The notes: generated from the letters alone by a model not told the origin. A stretch of 64,000 bases of DNA from Rhizobium sp. P38BS-XIX (GCF_012641435.1 NZ_JABAIJ010000007.1:310001-374000); one strand, 5' to 3'; positions 35,788 to 45,307 are shown, numbered from the stretch's first letter. Made by a program: numbers and translations.

Positions 35788-37065
35788 ATGACGCGCATCA
35801 CCAATCTTCGCGTTTTCGATTTGCGCTTCCCGACATCGCAAAGCCTTGACGGTTCGGACGCGATGAATCCGGACCCGGATTATTCGGCGGCCTATGTTAT
35901 CCTCGATACCGACAAGCCCGGCCTTGCCGGTCACGGGCTGACCTTCACCATCGGCCGTGGCAATGACATCTGCTGCATGGCAATCGAGGCGATGCGGCAT
36001 CTGGTCGTCGGCACGGAGCTTGCAACTGTTCTGGAAAACCCCGGCAAGTATTGGCGGCATCTGACCAGCGACAGCCAGCTGCGCTGGATCGGCCCGGAAA
36101 AGGGCGCGATGCATCTGGCAACCGGGGCCGTCGTCAATGCGGTCTGGGATCTGCTTGCCAAGGAAGCCGGCAAGCCGGTCTGGCGCCTGGTTTCGGAGAT
36201 GGACGCCGAGCAGATCGCCGATATTGTCGACTATCGCTATCTCACCGACGTGCTGACCCGCGACGAGGCTGTTGCCATTCTGAAGAAGGCCGAAGCCGGC
36301 AAGGCCGACCGCATCGCCACGCTCGAGCGCGAGGGCTATGCCTGCTACACCACGTCTGCCGGCTGGCTCGGCTATGACGACGCCAAGCTGCGCCGCCTGT
36401 GCCAGGAGGCGATCGACGCCGGCTTCAACCATGTGAAGATGAAGGTCGGCCGCGACCTCGAAGACGATATCCGCCGCCTGACGATTGCCCGCGAAGTCAT
36501 CGGTCCCGACCGTTACCTGATGATCGACGCCAACCAGGTCTGGGAAGTCAATCAGGCGATCGACTGGGTGAAGAAGCTCGCCTTCGCCAAGCCGTTCTTC
36601 ATCGAAGAACCCACAAGCCCGGACGATGTCGCCGGACACCGCAAGATCCGTCAGGCCATCGGCCCGGTGAAGGTCGCGACCGGCGAGATGTGCCAGAACC
36701 GCATCATGTTCAAGCAGTTCATCGCCGAGGGCGCGATCGACATCGTGCAGATCGATTCCTGCCGCATGGGCGGCCTCAACGAAGTTCTCGCCGTGCTGCT
36801 GATCGCCGCCAAGTATGGGCTGCCGGTCTGGCCGCATGCCGGCGGCGTCGGCCTTTGCGAATATGTGCAGCACCTGTCGATGATCGACTATATCGCAGTC
36901 TCAGGCACGAAGGATGGCCGCGTCATCGAGTATGTCGATCATCTGCACGAGCATTTCATCGACCCCTGCATCATCCGCGACGCAGCCTACATGCCGCCGA
37001 GCCTGCCGGGCTTCTCGATCGAGATGAAGCCGGAATCGATTTCGGAATACACGTTTAAGGGCTGA
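35788..37065 (+). CDS. L-fuconate dehydratase (enolase superfamily)
   Basis: 425 aa. Catalytic Lys pair in KMK (217 and 219); metal ligands Asp247 (DANQVW), Glu273/274 (EEPTSPDD) and the HAGGVG His350. These fit the fuconate/mandelate racemase-type dehydratases of the enolase superfamily; N-terminal TRITNLRVFDLRFPTSQSLDGSDAMNPDPDYSAAYVIL is typical of FucD. Known role: L-fuconate to 2-keto-3-deoxy-L-fuconate. AGAAGGAG precedes the ATG. Strong terminator follows. Confidence 0.88.
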   Translation: MTRITNLRVFDLRFPTSQSLDGSDAMNPDPDYSAAYVILDTDKPGLAGHGLTFTIGRGNDICCMAIEAMRHLVVGTELATVLENPGKYWRHLTSDSQLRWIGPEKGAMHLATGAVVNAVWDLLAKEAGKPVWRLVSEMDAEQIADIVDYRYLTDVLTRDEAVAILKKAEAGKADRIATLEREGYACYTTSAGWLGYDDAKLRRLCQEAIDAGFNHVKMKVGRDLEDDIRRLTIAREVIGPDRYLMIDANQVWEVNQAIDWVKKLAFAKPFFIEEPTSPDDVAGHRKIRQAIGPVKVATGEMCQNRIMFKQFIAEGAIDIVQIDSCRMGGLNEVLAVLLIAAKYGLPVWPHAGGVGLCEYVQHLSMIDYIAVSGTKDGRVIEYVDHLHEHFIDPCIIRDAAYMPPSLPGFSIEMKPESISEYTFKG

Positions 37066-37087
37066 GCCAGCCCGTATCCACCAAAGC

Positions 37088-37116
37088 AAAAGCCCGCCAG
37101 ATAGCGGGCTTTTTTT
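37088..37116 (+). terminator. Terminator after fuconate dehydratase
   Basis: 10-bp stem AAAAGCCCGC / GCGGGCTTTT, 6-nt loop, then a long T run. It also lies 22 bp beyond the stop of the convergent fusion gene. Confidence 0.92.
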
Positions 37117-37137
37117 GTTCAGCTCATCGAGTCCATG

Positions 37138-38691
37138 TCAGGCAGATTTGTTCAGCCACGCCCGAACAACCGGCGCATCTGCATCGTCAAACTCGTGGCC
37201 GCCCGGCACCGTTGCCAGTTCGACCTTTGCGCCGCCATCACGCAGGCGTTCCGTCAGAGGCTGGGCATATGGCCCGTACAGATCCTTTTCGCCGGCGATC
37301 ACCAGCACATCGGCATCGGACATGTCAGCCGCCGGTGGATTTTCGAGCACGGCCATCGAGCGCAGCAGCACCGCGCGGCGGATGAGATGCGGATGCAGCG
37401 ACAGCATGGCGTTCAGCAGGTTGGCGCCGTTCGAATAGCCGATATAGACGATGCGATCCGGATCGAGCCCATATGCATGGATCGCGCCGTCGATGAAGGC
37501 GCTGAAGGCTTCGGCCTCGCTGGCGATATCGGCCTGATCGAAGGTCATCGGACCATTGCGACGGAACCAGCGTGGTGGACCTTCCTCCAGCGCGCGGCCG
37601 CGCACCGAAAGCAGCGTTGCGTCGGGGTCGATCGCATGGCCGAGCGGCAGCATCGTCGTTTCGTTGGCACCGGAGCCATGCAGCAGCACGAAGACATTCC
37701 CGTTCGGCCGCTCCGGCGTGAAGAAGCGATGGATGAAGGGCAGATCGCGATAGATGACGCGCGGTTCGCCGGGCATGGAGAACTGTGGCAGGATCACGTT
37801 CAGCTTAGCCAGAAGCTTCGGGCTATCGTCGGGAGCAAACAGGCGCGTGCCAAGCGTTGCCTCATCCTCATCGATCAACATGCCGGGCGCATCGGTCGCG
37901 AGCTCGAACAGGATACGACCGGGTTCGCGGATGTAGAGCGAGCGGAAATACTTGCGATCATGCATCGCTGTTGGCCACGAATTGACCTCCTGCAGTGCGG
38001 TGCGAACCGACTGCAGCTCCGTATCGTCCTCGGCGCGAAACGCGACGTGATCGACCGTGCCTGTACCCGGGGCGCTTGTCCAGAAACCGCGTGCATCGCG
38101 GATGTCGAGGATATCACCGGGCTGCGAGACGAGCCGGGTGATGGCGCCGATGGTGGCGAGCGATTGGTAATCGAAGTGATCGACCAGGATCGCCTGCGTT
38201 TCCTCAGGTGTTTCGCTGAACAGCGTCGCGCCTCGGATGCGCCGGATCGCATGCTCCTGCGGGATTCCGTCGGTCGTCCACGGAGCCGTTGCCTGGAGGG
38301 CATTGGTCCCGACGAGCTTGACGATAACGCCATCCGGGTCCTTCAGCCGAAGGACAGGCTCACCGAATTCTTCGGAAGGGCCTTCCGGCTTGAGACCGGC
38401 GCTCAGGGCACGTGTCAGCCAGAACCCGATGCTTGCGGGATCGATCGCGAGCGAGATTTCGCCGACCTGGCCGACGCCGGCGCGGCCGGGCGAACCATCC
38501 TCCCAGACGAGAAAGGTGATCAGCGAGCCGGGCGAGCCCTTGGCGTCGCCATACATGAGGTGCAGCTGTGTCGCATCCTCAAAGCCGCCGGTGCGTTTGA
38601 CGAGACGCAGGCCCAGGAAGCCGACGTAGAAATCGACATTCGCCTGAACCTTGCGGGTGATGAGCGTGATGTGATGAATACCGGCGACCAT
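37138..38691 (-). CDS. Fusion of ring-cleaving VOC dioxygenase-like and alpha/beta hydrolase
   Basis: 517 aa. Residues 1-about 300 are two VOC halves (GIHHITLITRKVQANVDFYVGFLGLRLVKRTGGFED, TVDHVAFRAEDDTELQ), as in MhqA/MhqO-type ring-cleaving dioxygenases. Residues about 310-517 are an alpha/beta hydrolase: VFVLLHGSGANE, nucleophile in GYSNG, and catalytic Asp/His near GEKDLYGPY and GGHEF, as in MhqD. In Bacillus, mhqD and mhqO are separate genes in quinone resistance operons. The fusion implies handling of quinone or catechol-like compounds. GC and codon use look native. Confidence 0.85.
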   Translation of the reverse strand: MVAGIHHITLITRKVQANVDFYVGFLGLRLVKRTGGFEDATQLHLMYGDAKGSPGSLITFLVWEDGSPGRAGVGQVGEISLAIDPASIGFWLTRALSAGLKPEGPSEEFGEPVLRLKDPDGVIVKLVGTNALQATAPWTTDGIPQEHAIRRIRGATLFSETPEETQAILVDHFDYQSLATIGAITRLVSQPGDILDIRDARGFWTSAPGTGTVDHVAFRAEDDTELQSVRTALQEVNSWPTAMHDRKYFRSLYIREPGRILFELATDAPGMLIDEDEATLGTRLFAPDDSPKLLAKLNVILPQFSMPGEPRVIYRDLPFIHRFFTPERPNGNVFVLLHGSGANETTMLPLGHAIDPDATLLSVRGRALEEGPPRWFRRNGPMTFDQADIASEAEAFSAFIDGAIHAYGLDPDRIVYIGYSNGANLLNAMLSLHPHLIRRAVLLRSMAVLENPPAADMSDADVLVIAGEKDLYGPYAQPLTERLRDGGAKVELATVPGGHEFDDADAPVVRAWLNKSA

Positions 38692-38818
38692 GGGATGCTC
38701 CAGACGTTGATTTCGTTCTGGTCGCTATTTAGGTCGTGGCCATTGTTCAATGCAATGCGGTCTTTATGAAGGCACTGTTCACAAAATAGCTATTACGTGA
38801 GTTGACCTGCGGCGAGTA

Positions 38819-40273
38819 TCAATGCTCGCCGAGGCTATCCTCTGGCGATTTGCGGCGATGGCCGCTGATTTCCGAGCCGGCGGTGCGCGAGAAGCTGGCG
38901 TTCCAGATGACCGCGAGAAGCGCAATGGCCGTTACGACGACGAAGGCGACGGAGAAATCGGCCATCTCGGGCTTTCCATGGCCAAGAAACTGCGTCGAGC
39001 CATGCAGGGCAAGGGCCGCGATGCAGATGCCGAGCGAAAGCATGAGCTGCTGGAACGTCGAGTAGAAGCTCGTCGCGATGCTCATGCGGTCACGCTCGAT
39101 CTCGTCATAGGCGATCGTGTTGTAGGCCGTGAACTGGAACGACATGAAGAAGCCGCAGAAGAACAGGATCACGAAGATGACGGGCAGCGGCCAATCCGGC
39201 TTGAAGATGGAGCACAGGCCGTAGCCGAGCGTGCCGATGAGGCCGAAGATGATGAGCGCGGTGCGGAAGCCGAGCGTGCGCAGGATACGCACCTGGAACG
39301 GCTTCATCGCCATGGAGCCGAGTGCGGTCGCAATGGCGATCTGGCCGGCGGCAGCGGCCGACAGGCCGAAGCCGAGTTGCAGCATCAGCGGGATCAGGAA
39401 GGGATGGGCGCCCTGGCTGATGCGCGTCAGCGAGCCGGCAATGACCGACGTGCGGAACGTCGGCACCTTCATCAGCGAAAAATCCATGATCGGCGAGGGA
39501 TGCTTGCGGGCATGACGCAGATAGGCGATGCCAAAGAGCAGGCCGATCGAGACCAGAAAAATGGCAAGATAGCCTTCGCCTTCGCGGCTCGACATTTCGA
39601 AGCCGAAGAGCAGTGATCCCAGCGAAATGCCTGAGAGGATGAAGCCCGAAAGGTCGAACCGGCCTGTGCGCGGTCCCTTTACCTCCTCGATGAACATGGT
39701 CACGAGAATGAAGCCGATGATCCCAATGGGCACATTGATGTAGAAGATCCAGCGCCAGTCGAGATAGGTGACGAACATGCCGCCGACCGGGGGGCCGAGA
39801 ATGGGGCCGACGAGCGCCGGGATCAGCAGCCATGACATGGCGTTGACCATGTCCTTGCGGGCGACGCTACGCATCAGCACCAGGCGCCCGACCGGCAGCA
39901 TCATTGCGCCGCCAAGACCTTGCAGAAGACGCGCGATCACGAGGAAAAACAGGTTCGGTGCTTGCGCGCAGAGAAGCGAGCCAACCACAAAAACCGCGAT
40001 GGCGGAGCGGAAGACCGTTCGCGATCCGAAGCGATCCGCAATGGCGCCGCTGGCGGGAATGAAGATCGCGAGGCTGAGGAGATAGGATGTCAGCGAGATA
40101 CTCATGGCCGGCGCGCTGACGCCGAAGTCTCTTGCCATGGTCGGAAGGGCTGTTGCGAGCACTGTCGCGTCTAGCTGTTCCATGAACATCGCACTTGCTA
40201 CGATAAGTGCTACTACACGAAAATTCGGTGCGGCCCGCCTAACGGGGGCGGCCTGGAAAATCTGATCCGACAT
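38819..40273 (-). CDS. MFS drug efflux transporter, DHA2 family
   Basis: 484 aa with about 14 hydrophobic segments. Motif-like ADRFGSRTVFRSA after TM2, RLLQGLGGAMMLPVGRLVLMR, and VPIGIIGFILV are typical of the EmrB/QacA 14-TM group. Known role: proton-driven export of hydrophobic toxicants. ATG at 40273 (MSDQIF) is chosen; the frame extends 17 codons upstream without a membrane-protein start. Nearest neighbour, in the same direction, is the VOC/hydrolase fusion. Confidence 0.87.
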   Translation of the reverse strand: MSDQIFQAAPVRRAAPNFRVVALIVASAMFMEQLDATVLATALPTMARDFGVSAPAMSISLTSYLLSLAIFIPASGAIADRFGSRTVFRSAIAVFVVGSLLCAQAPNLFFLVIARLLQGLGGAMMLPVGRLVLMRSVARKDMVNAMSWLLIPALVGPILGPPVGGMFVTYLDWRWIFYINVPIGIIGFILVTMFIEEVKGPRTGRFDLSGFILSGISLGSLLFGFEMSSREGEGYLAIFLVSIGLLFGIAYLRHARKHPSPIMDFSLMKVPTFRTSVIAGSLTRISQGAHPFLIPLMLQLGFGLSAAAAGQIAIATALGSMAMKPFQVRILRTLGFRTALIIFGLIGTLGYGLCSIFKPDWPLPVIFVILFFCGFFMSFQFTAYNTIAYDEIERDRMSIATSFYSTFQQLMLSLGICIAALALHGSTQFLGHGKPEMADFSVAFVVVTAIALLAVIWNASFSRTAGSEISGHRRKSPEDSLGEH

Positions 40274-40383
40274 TGTCGGGAATCGCTCTCGATGGTGCGG
40301 AGGGGTCCTAAGACAGAACCGCAAGTCTGGTCATGGCGCGAAGGCCTATTTGAACGGCCGCTTGTATACTCCCGCTCGCGCGT

Positions 40384-40402
40384 GATTTCCATATCGGAAA
40401 TC
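40384..40402 (-). promoter_or_regulatory. Palindrome upstream of the MFS gene
   Basis: GATTTCC (40384-40390), 5-nt spacer, GGAAATC (40396-40402), 111 bp upstream of the MFS start. Size and symmetry resemble a TetR- or MarR-type operator, common for efflux pumps; no such regulator gene is adjacent. Confidence 0.4.
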
Positions 40403-40569
40403 GCAAAACTTCTTGATCGAAATGGAAAAAATGACGCACGTACCCCGAAAATCGCCAACAGATGAACATGGGGTGAATGAAAGGTGGCGATATCTTGCGC
40501 CAATGCTCACGCTTGGTTTTGCGGCGTAAGATAATGTGCTCGTTTTGTCAGGCATTTAGCTCGTGGGAA

Positions 40570-40594
40570 CCGGTGTCGCCAATGGCGACACCGG
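40570..40594 (-). terminator. Hairpin after ggt
   Basis: Perfect 11-bp stem CCGGTGTCGCC / GGCGACACCGG with a 3-nt AAT loop, 29 bp beyond the ggt stop. No T run follows, so termination is inferred from position. Confidence 0.65.
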
Positions 40595-40623
40595 CCTGAT
40601 TCTCGAAAGAGACGTCGTTCTGC

Positions 40624-42366
40624 TCAGTAGCCTTCGGCGAGACCCGAGCCGGCGCGGCTGTCAACGGCGCCGTTATAGCGGGCGCCGCCGCCCTTGGCGA
40701 TGTCGCTCAGGCTCTTGCCGCCGACCAGAATGCCTGCTGCCTGACCCCAGATCGGCCAGTCATTGTCGACCTGAACCTTGTAGCCCATGCCGGTCAGAAG
40801 CTTGATCGTATCGGGTGAGAGCGCATGCGGCTCGGTGTAGATTTTGTCCGGCAGCCATTGATGGTGGATGCGCGGTGCGTCGATCGCTTCCTGGATGTTC
40901 ATGCCGAAATCGATGACGTTAATGATCGCTTCCAGCGTAATGGTGATGATGCGCGAACCGCCGGGGCTGCCGATCACCATGAACGGTTTGCCATCCTTGG
41001 CGATGATCGTCGGGCTCATGGACGAGAGCGGCGTTTTCTTCGGCTGAATGGCATTGGCTTCGCCCTGCACTAGGCCGTAAAGGTTCGGCACGCCCGGCTT
41101 CGAGGTGAAGTCGTCCATTTCGTTGTTGAGCAGGATGCCCGTGCCGGGTGCGACGACGCCGGCGCCGAACGACCCGTTGAGCGTATAGGTGACGGCAACG
41201 GCGTTGCCGTCATTGTCGATGATCGAATAATGCGTGGTCTCATGGCTTTCGCCGAGGCCCTTGGGCATCAGATCCTTGGATACGCCGGCCTTATAGGGGT
41301 CGATGCTGTCGCGGATCTTTTTGGCATAGTCCTTGTCCAGCAGCTTGCTGACGGGATTGTCGACGAAGTCCGGGTCTCCGAGGGCGGAGTTGCGGTCGAC
41401 ATAGGCGTACCGCATGGCCTCGGCCATGAAATGAACCGTGTCGGCCGACGCATAGCCTGTGTAGGAAAGCGGATAACCTTCGAGCACGTTGAGGATTTCG
41501 CAGATGATGACACCACCGGAGGAGGGTGGTGGAGAGGAAATGATCTCATAGCCGCGGTAATTGCACTTCACCGGCTCGAGTTCACGTACCTTGTATTGTT
41601 CGAAATCCTGGTTCGCGAGAACGCCGCCCTTGTCATGGCTTGCCTTGACGATGGCATTGGCAACCGGGCCTTTATAGAATCCGTCCGGCCCCTGATCCGA
41701 GATGCCTGACAGCGCATTGCCAAGGTCCGGCTGCGTCAGCTTGTCGCCAGTTGCAAAAGGCTTGCCGTCGGACTTGGTGAAGATCGAGGCGGTGGCGGGG
41801 TCGCGGGCAAGCCAAGCCTTGCTTTCGTTCAGCTCGGCGGCATCGGCCTGGTTCAGCGTGAAGCCTTCCTTGGCGTAGCGAATGGCCGGTGCCATCAGAT
41901 CCTGGCGCGATTTCGTGCCGTATTTCTCGCGAGCGGTCTCGAAGCCCATGACGGAGCCCGGTACGCCGACGGCGAGATAGCCATCGGTACTCGCGCCCTT
42001 GACCACATTTCCCTTGTCGTCGAGATACATGTTTTTCGTGGCGCCGAGCGGCGCGCGCTCGCGAAAGTCAAGAAACGTCGTCCGTCCGTCGCGCAGGCGG
42101 ATGGTCATGAACCCGCCGCCGCCGATGTTGCCGGCTGTTGGATAGACGACCGCCAGCGCATAACCGACGGCAACCGCCGCGTCGACGGCATTACCGCCAC
42201 TCTTCAACACCTCTACGCCGACATCTGTCGCCAGATGCTGCGCAGTTACGACCATTCCGTGCTCGGCTTCCACTGGCGGCGGCGCGGCGGCTCTCGCGGT
42301 GACGGAAAAGAGAGCAAATGTGACAAGGGTTGCCGACGATATCGCCCGCTGGCGGAAGTGGCGCAT
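40624..42366 (-). CDS. ggt: Gamma-glutamyltransferase precursor
   Basis: 580 aa. Signal peptide (about 1-26, ending ARA). The autoprocessing site is TTHYSIIDNDGNAVAVTYTL with catalytic Thr378 before His379, and the ntn-hydrolase small subunit has PLSSMSPTII and GSPGGSRI. Known role: periplasmic hydrolysis/transpeptidation of glutathione and other gamma-glutamyl compounds. Length and motifs are normal. A hairpin lies after the stop. Confidence 0.95.
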   Translation of the reverse strand: MRHFRQRAISSATLVTFALFSVTARAAAPPPVEAEHGMVVTAQHLATDVGVEVLKSGGNAVDAAVAVGYALAVVYPTAGNIGGGGFMTIRLRDGRTTFLDFRERAPLGATKNMYLDDKGNVVKGASTDGYLAVGVPGSVMGFETAREKYGTKSRQDLMAPAIRYAKEGFTLNQADAAELNESKAWLARDPATASIFTKSDGKPFATGDKLTQPDLGNALSGISDQGPDGFYKGPVANAIVKASHDKGGVLANQDFEQYKVRELEPVKCNYRGYEIISSPPPSSGGVIICEILNVLEGYPLSYTGYASADTVHFMAEAMRYAYVDRNSALGDPDFVDNPVSKLLDKDYAKKIRDSIDPYKAGVSKDLMPKGLGESHETTHYSIIDNDGNAVAVTYTLNGSFGAGVVAPGTGILLNNEMDDFTSKPGVPNLYGLVQGEANAIQPKKTPLSSMSPTIIAKDGKPFMVIGSPGGSRIITITLEAIINVIDFGMNIQEAIDAPRIHHQWLPDKIYTEPHALSPDTIKLLTGMGYKVQVDNDWPIWGQAAGILVGGKSLSDIAKGGGARYNGAVDSRAGSGLAEGY

Positions 42367-42634
42367 GATGAGTGATCCCTCTCGTTATTATGTCTGAGCG
42401 AAGAGCCCCTCATTGAAATGGTGCTTGGCACGGAAATGGCGATGCCCAAAGCAGCGTTTTTCGATGCTGCGTTGCAATGTGAGCCGGCTGCGAATTCCCC
42501 GGGTTCGGACCGCCCGCTGGCTGCCAATTTTACAGGCCGAAAGCACGCCCGTCATGCTGCTGTAATGGTTTTTTTATTAGTTATTTCTACTTTATGGCGA
42601 TTGTGACGCACAGCGGTATTGCGTGGAGGGTAGG

Positions 42635-42817
42635 ATGGCCGTCGCGAAGCTTGAATTGTGGAAGAGCGAGCGCAAGCCGAAGATCAAGCCGTTGATCATC
42701 GCTGAAAAGGCACGCGTTATCGAAATCGAGTGCCTTCATTGCAGCCGCCACTATCTTCGCTGGTCCTCGATGGCCTCGGCCTATTGGCGGTGCGACGATT
42801 GCACCGCCAATCTGTGA
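42635..42817 (+). CDS. Small zinc-ribbon-like protein
   Basis: 60 aa. CLHC and CDDC lie 19 residues apart near the C-terminus, a four-Cys zinc-binding pattern. The N-terminal half is Lys-rich (LELWKSERKPKIKPLIIAEK). GAGGGTAGG precedes the ATG. Convergent with the glycerate kinase (12 bp between stops). Function unknown; possible nucleic-acid or protein partner binding. Confidence 0.7.
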   Translation: MAVAKLELWKSERKPKIKPLIIAEKARVIEIECLHCSRHYLRWSSMASAYWRCDDCTANL

Positions 42818-42829
42818 TCCATTGCCAAC

Positions 42830-44095
42830 CTACAGGATCAGGATGGCGCGAAGGTCGTTGACGTTCGTGCCCGTCGGGCCAGGGACGAAGAGATCGCCAA
42901 TGCCGTTAAAGGCCGTCCAGGCATCATTGTTTGCCAGCATTTCGGCGGGGACCATGCCCGCTTCGCGCAGCCGGGCCACGGTGCCGGCATCCGCAAAGGC
43001 GCCCGCATTGTCCTCGCTGCCATCGATGCCGTCCGTATCGGCCGCCATGGCATGAATACCGTCATGACCGTCAATGTCGATTGCGAGCGATAACAGGAAT
43101 TCGGAATTCCGACCGCCCTTGCCCTTGCCTTTCAGCGTTACCGTCGTTTCACCGCCGGAAAGCAGCACGATCGGCTTGGCAAAGGGGCGGTTGCGATGGA
43201 GTATTTCGCGAGCGATGGCCGCATGGGTGTGGGCGGCTTCGCGGGCCTCGCCCTCGATCGCGTCTGACAGGATCGCCGCCTCTACGCCTGCTGCGCGTGC
43301 GACTTCGGCCGCCACCTCCAGGGATACACCGGCCGACGCGATGAGATGCACCTCGTTATAGGCAAAGCGTGGATCGTCCGGGCGAGGTGCGTCGGCCTCC
43401 TGCCTTTCGATATGTGCAAGAACGGCGGCAGGAAGCTCGATGCGATAGAGGCGAATGAGATCCAGCGCCTCGCTTCTGGTACCTGCACCCGGCACTGTCG
43501 GGCCGGAAGCGACGAGCGCGGGATCGTCGCCGGGAATATCGGAGACGACGAGCGAGATGACCTTGGCGGGGTGGGCCGCAGCCGCAAGGCGTCCACCCTT
43601 GATCGTCGACAGATGCTTACGAATGACGTTCATCGCCGAAATCGGCGCGCCGGAGGCGAGTAAAGCCTTGTTGACGGCGATCTCGTCGGCGAGCGTCAGG
43701 CCGCCTGCGGGTGATGGCAGCAGCGCAGAACCGCCGCCGGAAATGAGGGCAATCACCAGATCGTCCTCGGTGAGGCCTTCGACCAGCTTCAGAAGGCGCT
43801 TCGAGGCAACAAGCCCTGCCTCATCCGGCACGGGATGGGAGGCTTCAATGATTTCGATGTGACGGCAGGGAGCGGAGAAGCCGTATCGCGTCACCACGAG
43901 GCCCTCCAGCGGGCCATCCCAGCATTGCTCGAGTGCTGCGGCCATCTGTGCCGAACCCTTGCCGGCGCCGATGACCAGCGTGCGTCCCTTCGGCTTCGGC
44001 GGCAGGTGCGCGCGAATGCCGGTCAGCGGATCGGCCGCACGAACGGCAGCGTCGAACAGCGATGTGAGAAAGGTGCGGGGATCGGAAACGGTCAT
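42830..44095 (-). CDS. Glycerate 2-kinase, MOFRL family (GckA/TtuD type)
   Basis: 421 aa. N-terminal DUF4147 region with GAGKGSAQMAAALE and ISGGGSALLPSPAGGLTL, and a C-terminal MOFRL domain with LSGGETTVTLKGKGKGGRNSE. Often misnamed hydroxypyruvate reductase. Known role: phosphorylates D-glycerate to 2-phosphoglycerate, linking serine/tartrate/glyoxylate metabolism to glycolysis. Lone gene facing the zinc-ribbon ORF. Confidence 0.9.
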   Translation of the reverse strand: MTVSDPRTFLTSLFDAAVRAADPLTGIRAHLPPKPKGRTLVIGAGKGSAQMAAALEQCWDGPLEGLVVTRYGFSAPCRHIEIIEASHPVPDEAGLVASKRLLKLVEGLTEDDLVIALISGGGSALLPSPAGGLTLADEIAVNKALLASGAPISAMNVIRKHLSTIKGGRLAAAAHPAKVISLVVSDIPGDDPALVASGPTVPGAGTRSEALDLIRLYRIELPAAVLAHIERQEADAPRPDDPRFAYNEVHLIASAGVSLEVAAEVARAAGVEAAILSDAIEGEAREAAHTHAAIAREILHRNRPFAKPIVLLSGGETTVTLKGKGKGGRNSEFLLSLAIDIDGHDGIHAMAADTDGIDGSEDNAGAFADAGTVARLREAGMVPAEMLANNDAWTAFNGIGDLFVPGPTGTNVNDLRAILIL

Positions 44096-44246
44096 ATCAA
44101 ACTGCCTGTCCTGCGGTGAGCTTGTAACCAGTTGGTGGCTTAACTCACGCGAAGACGCAAGGGGTCAGAACTGCAATTGTGTCCTGCCGGATCAATCCTT
44201 ATGTAGGAGAAAAGAGTTTCACACTTCTGCTCCAAGGATTTTTGAT

Positions 44247-44675
44247 ATGGCCGAACTCAAGGTGAAGACGAGGCAGACGGGCGCCACCGCCACGGTTGGC
44301 CGCACCGGTCTGCCGCATGTAACGACCGTGACGGGTGGAGAGATCGATATCGTGACCTCGCCGTCGCAGCCCGGTTTCAATCCGCTCGATCTGCTCTATT
44401 CTTCGCTGTCCGCCTGCCTGGTCTTGAGCGCCCGCATGGCGGCGAGCAGTCTCGGCGTGCTCGACAAGCTCACGGAAGTCACCGCCGTCGTCACAGGCGA
44501 GAAGGCCACCGAAGGCCTCTCCCGCGTCGAGAAATTCAACATCGCCTTCACCATCAAGGGTGATTTCAGTGATGAAATCCGCAACGCCATCGCGCACGCC
44601 GCAGAAGACGAGATCTGCACCGTCAGCAACACGATCCGCGGCAATCCTCAGTTTTCGACGACGATTTCGGGGTGA
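44247..44675 (+). CDS. OsmC/Ohr family protein
   Basis: 142 aa. GFNPLDLLYSSLSACLVLSARM carries the first redox Cys (57), and DEICTVSN the second (124), as in OsmC-type thiol peroxidases. Known role: reduction of organic hydroperoxides. The frame is open to 43959, but CAAGGAT precedes the ATG at 44247 and the extension has no OsmC likeness. Upstream of a second intergenic repeat. Confidence 0.88.
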   Translation: MAELKVKTRQTGATATVGRTGLPHVTTVTGGEIDIVTSPSQPGFNPLDLLYSSLSACLVLSARMAASSLGVLDKLTEVTAVVTGEKATEGLSRVEKFNIAFTIKGDFSDEIRNAIAHAAEDEICTVSNTIRGNPQFSTTISG

Positions 44676-44690
44676 GTTTGGGTTCGGAAT

Positions 44691-44756
44691 AGCCCCTCAT
44701 CCGGCCTATCGGCCCCCTTCTTCCCGTTTTGACGGGGAGAAGGGTTAGGGTAGGTG
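44691..44756. repeat. Intergenic palindromic repeat, copy 1
   Basis: AGCCCCTCATCC, then CCCTTCTTCCCG and CGGGGAGAAGGG as near-perfect arms around a TTTTGA loop. A second copy at 63927-63980 shares the flank and core. Confidence 0.8.
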
Positions 44757-44764
44757 CCTTTTTG

Positions 44765-45307
44765 TTATTTCGCCGGAAACTCAAAGCCTTCAAGATAAGG
44801 CCCAAGCTCCGGATCGATGTCCACTTTCACGGCGTTGTTGTAGATCGCCGTTGCGATCATGATGCCGGCGAAGGCGACGAGGTTGGCAAGCGTCGGCTCG
44901 TCGTAGCGCGCTTTCAGCCGCGCCCAGATCTCTTCGGGAATTGCGTTGGAATCCCTGACAATTGCCTTGCCGAATTCGATGAGCAAGGCTTCGTCCTCCG
45001 TTGGCACGATCGTTTCGGGTGTCAGGCCGGCATTGATCAGCGCACGGCGGAAAAAGCCGACCGGAATGATCGAGCGGCATTCGAGCGCGATTGCATGGCA
45101 AAGCAGCCATACGGCGCGGTCGTCCAATGCCGGGTGTAGCTCTTCGCGCAAGGGAAACCATTCCGCATAGATGCGATGGGCGACCGGCGAATGCAGCAAT
45201 GTCCGCTTCATGTTCGTCATACGGCCGCGCAGTTGCACTTCGCGGTCATGCTCGGCGCGCACGGCGTCCGAAGCGGTTTCGTAATCGATCGGCGTGATAT
45301 GGCTCAT
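44765..45307 (-). CDS. Carboxymuconolactone decarboxylase-like (AhpD-fold) protein
   Basis: 180 aa, all-helical. SDAVRAEHDREVQLRGRMTNMKRTLLHSPVAHRIYAEWF followed by LLCHAIALECRS and a LARYDEPTLANLVAF-type helix are the CMD fold. The usual CxxC is replaced by LECRS with one Cys, so no thiol-disulfide pair. Twenty-three bp downstream of the LLM monooxygenase in the same direction, so probably a pair. Confidence 0.78.
   Translation of the reverse strand: MSHITPIDYETASDAVRAEHDREVQLRGRMTNMKRTLLHSPVAHRIYAEWFPLREELHPALDDRAVWLLCHAIALECRSIIPVGFFRRALINAGLTPETIVPTEDEALLIEFGKAIVRDSNAIPEEIWARLKARYDEPTLANLVAFAGIMIATAIYNNAVKVDIDPELGPYLEGFEFPAK

Larger units (their letters stand above)
40274..40623. other. 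350-bp gap between ggt and the MFS gene
   Basis: No gene is convincing. It holds the GATTTCC / GGAAATC palindrome and the strong hairpin at 40570-40594. Confidence 0.5.

Noticed and set aside
37135..38769. 544-codon plus-strand frame over the VOC/hydrolase fusion
   Set aside because: Complement shadow of a gene with clear domains; no motif or ribosome-binding site of its own.
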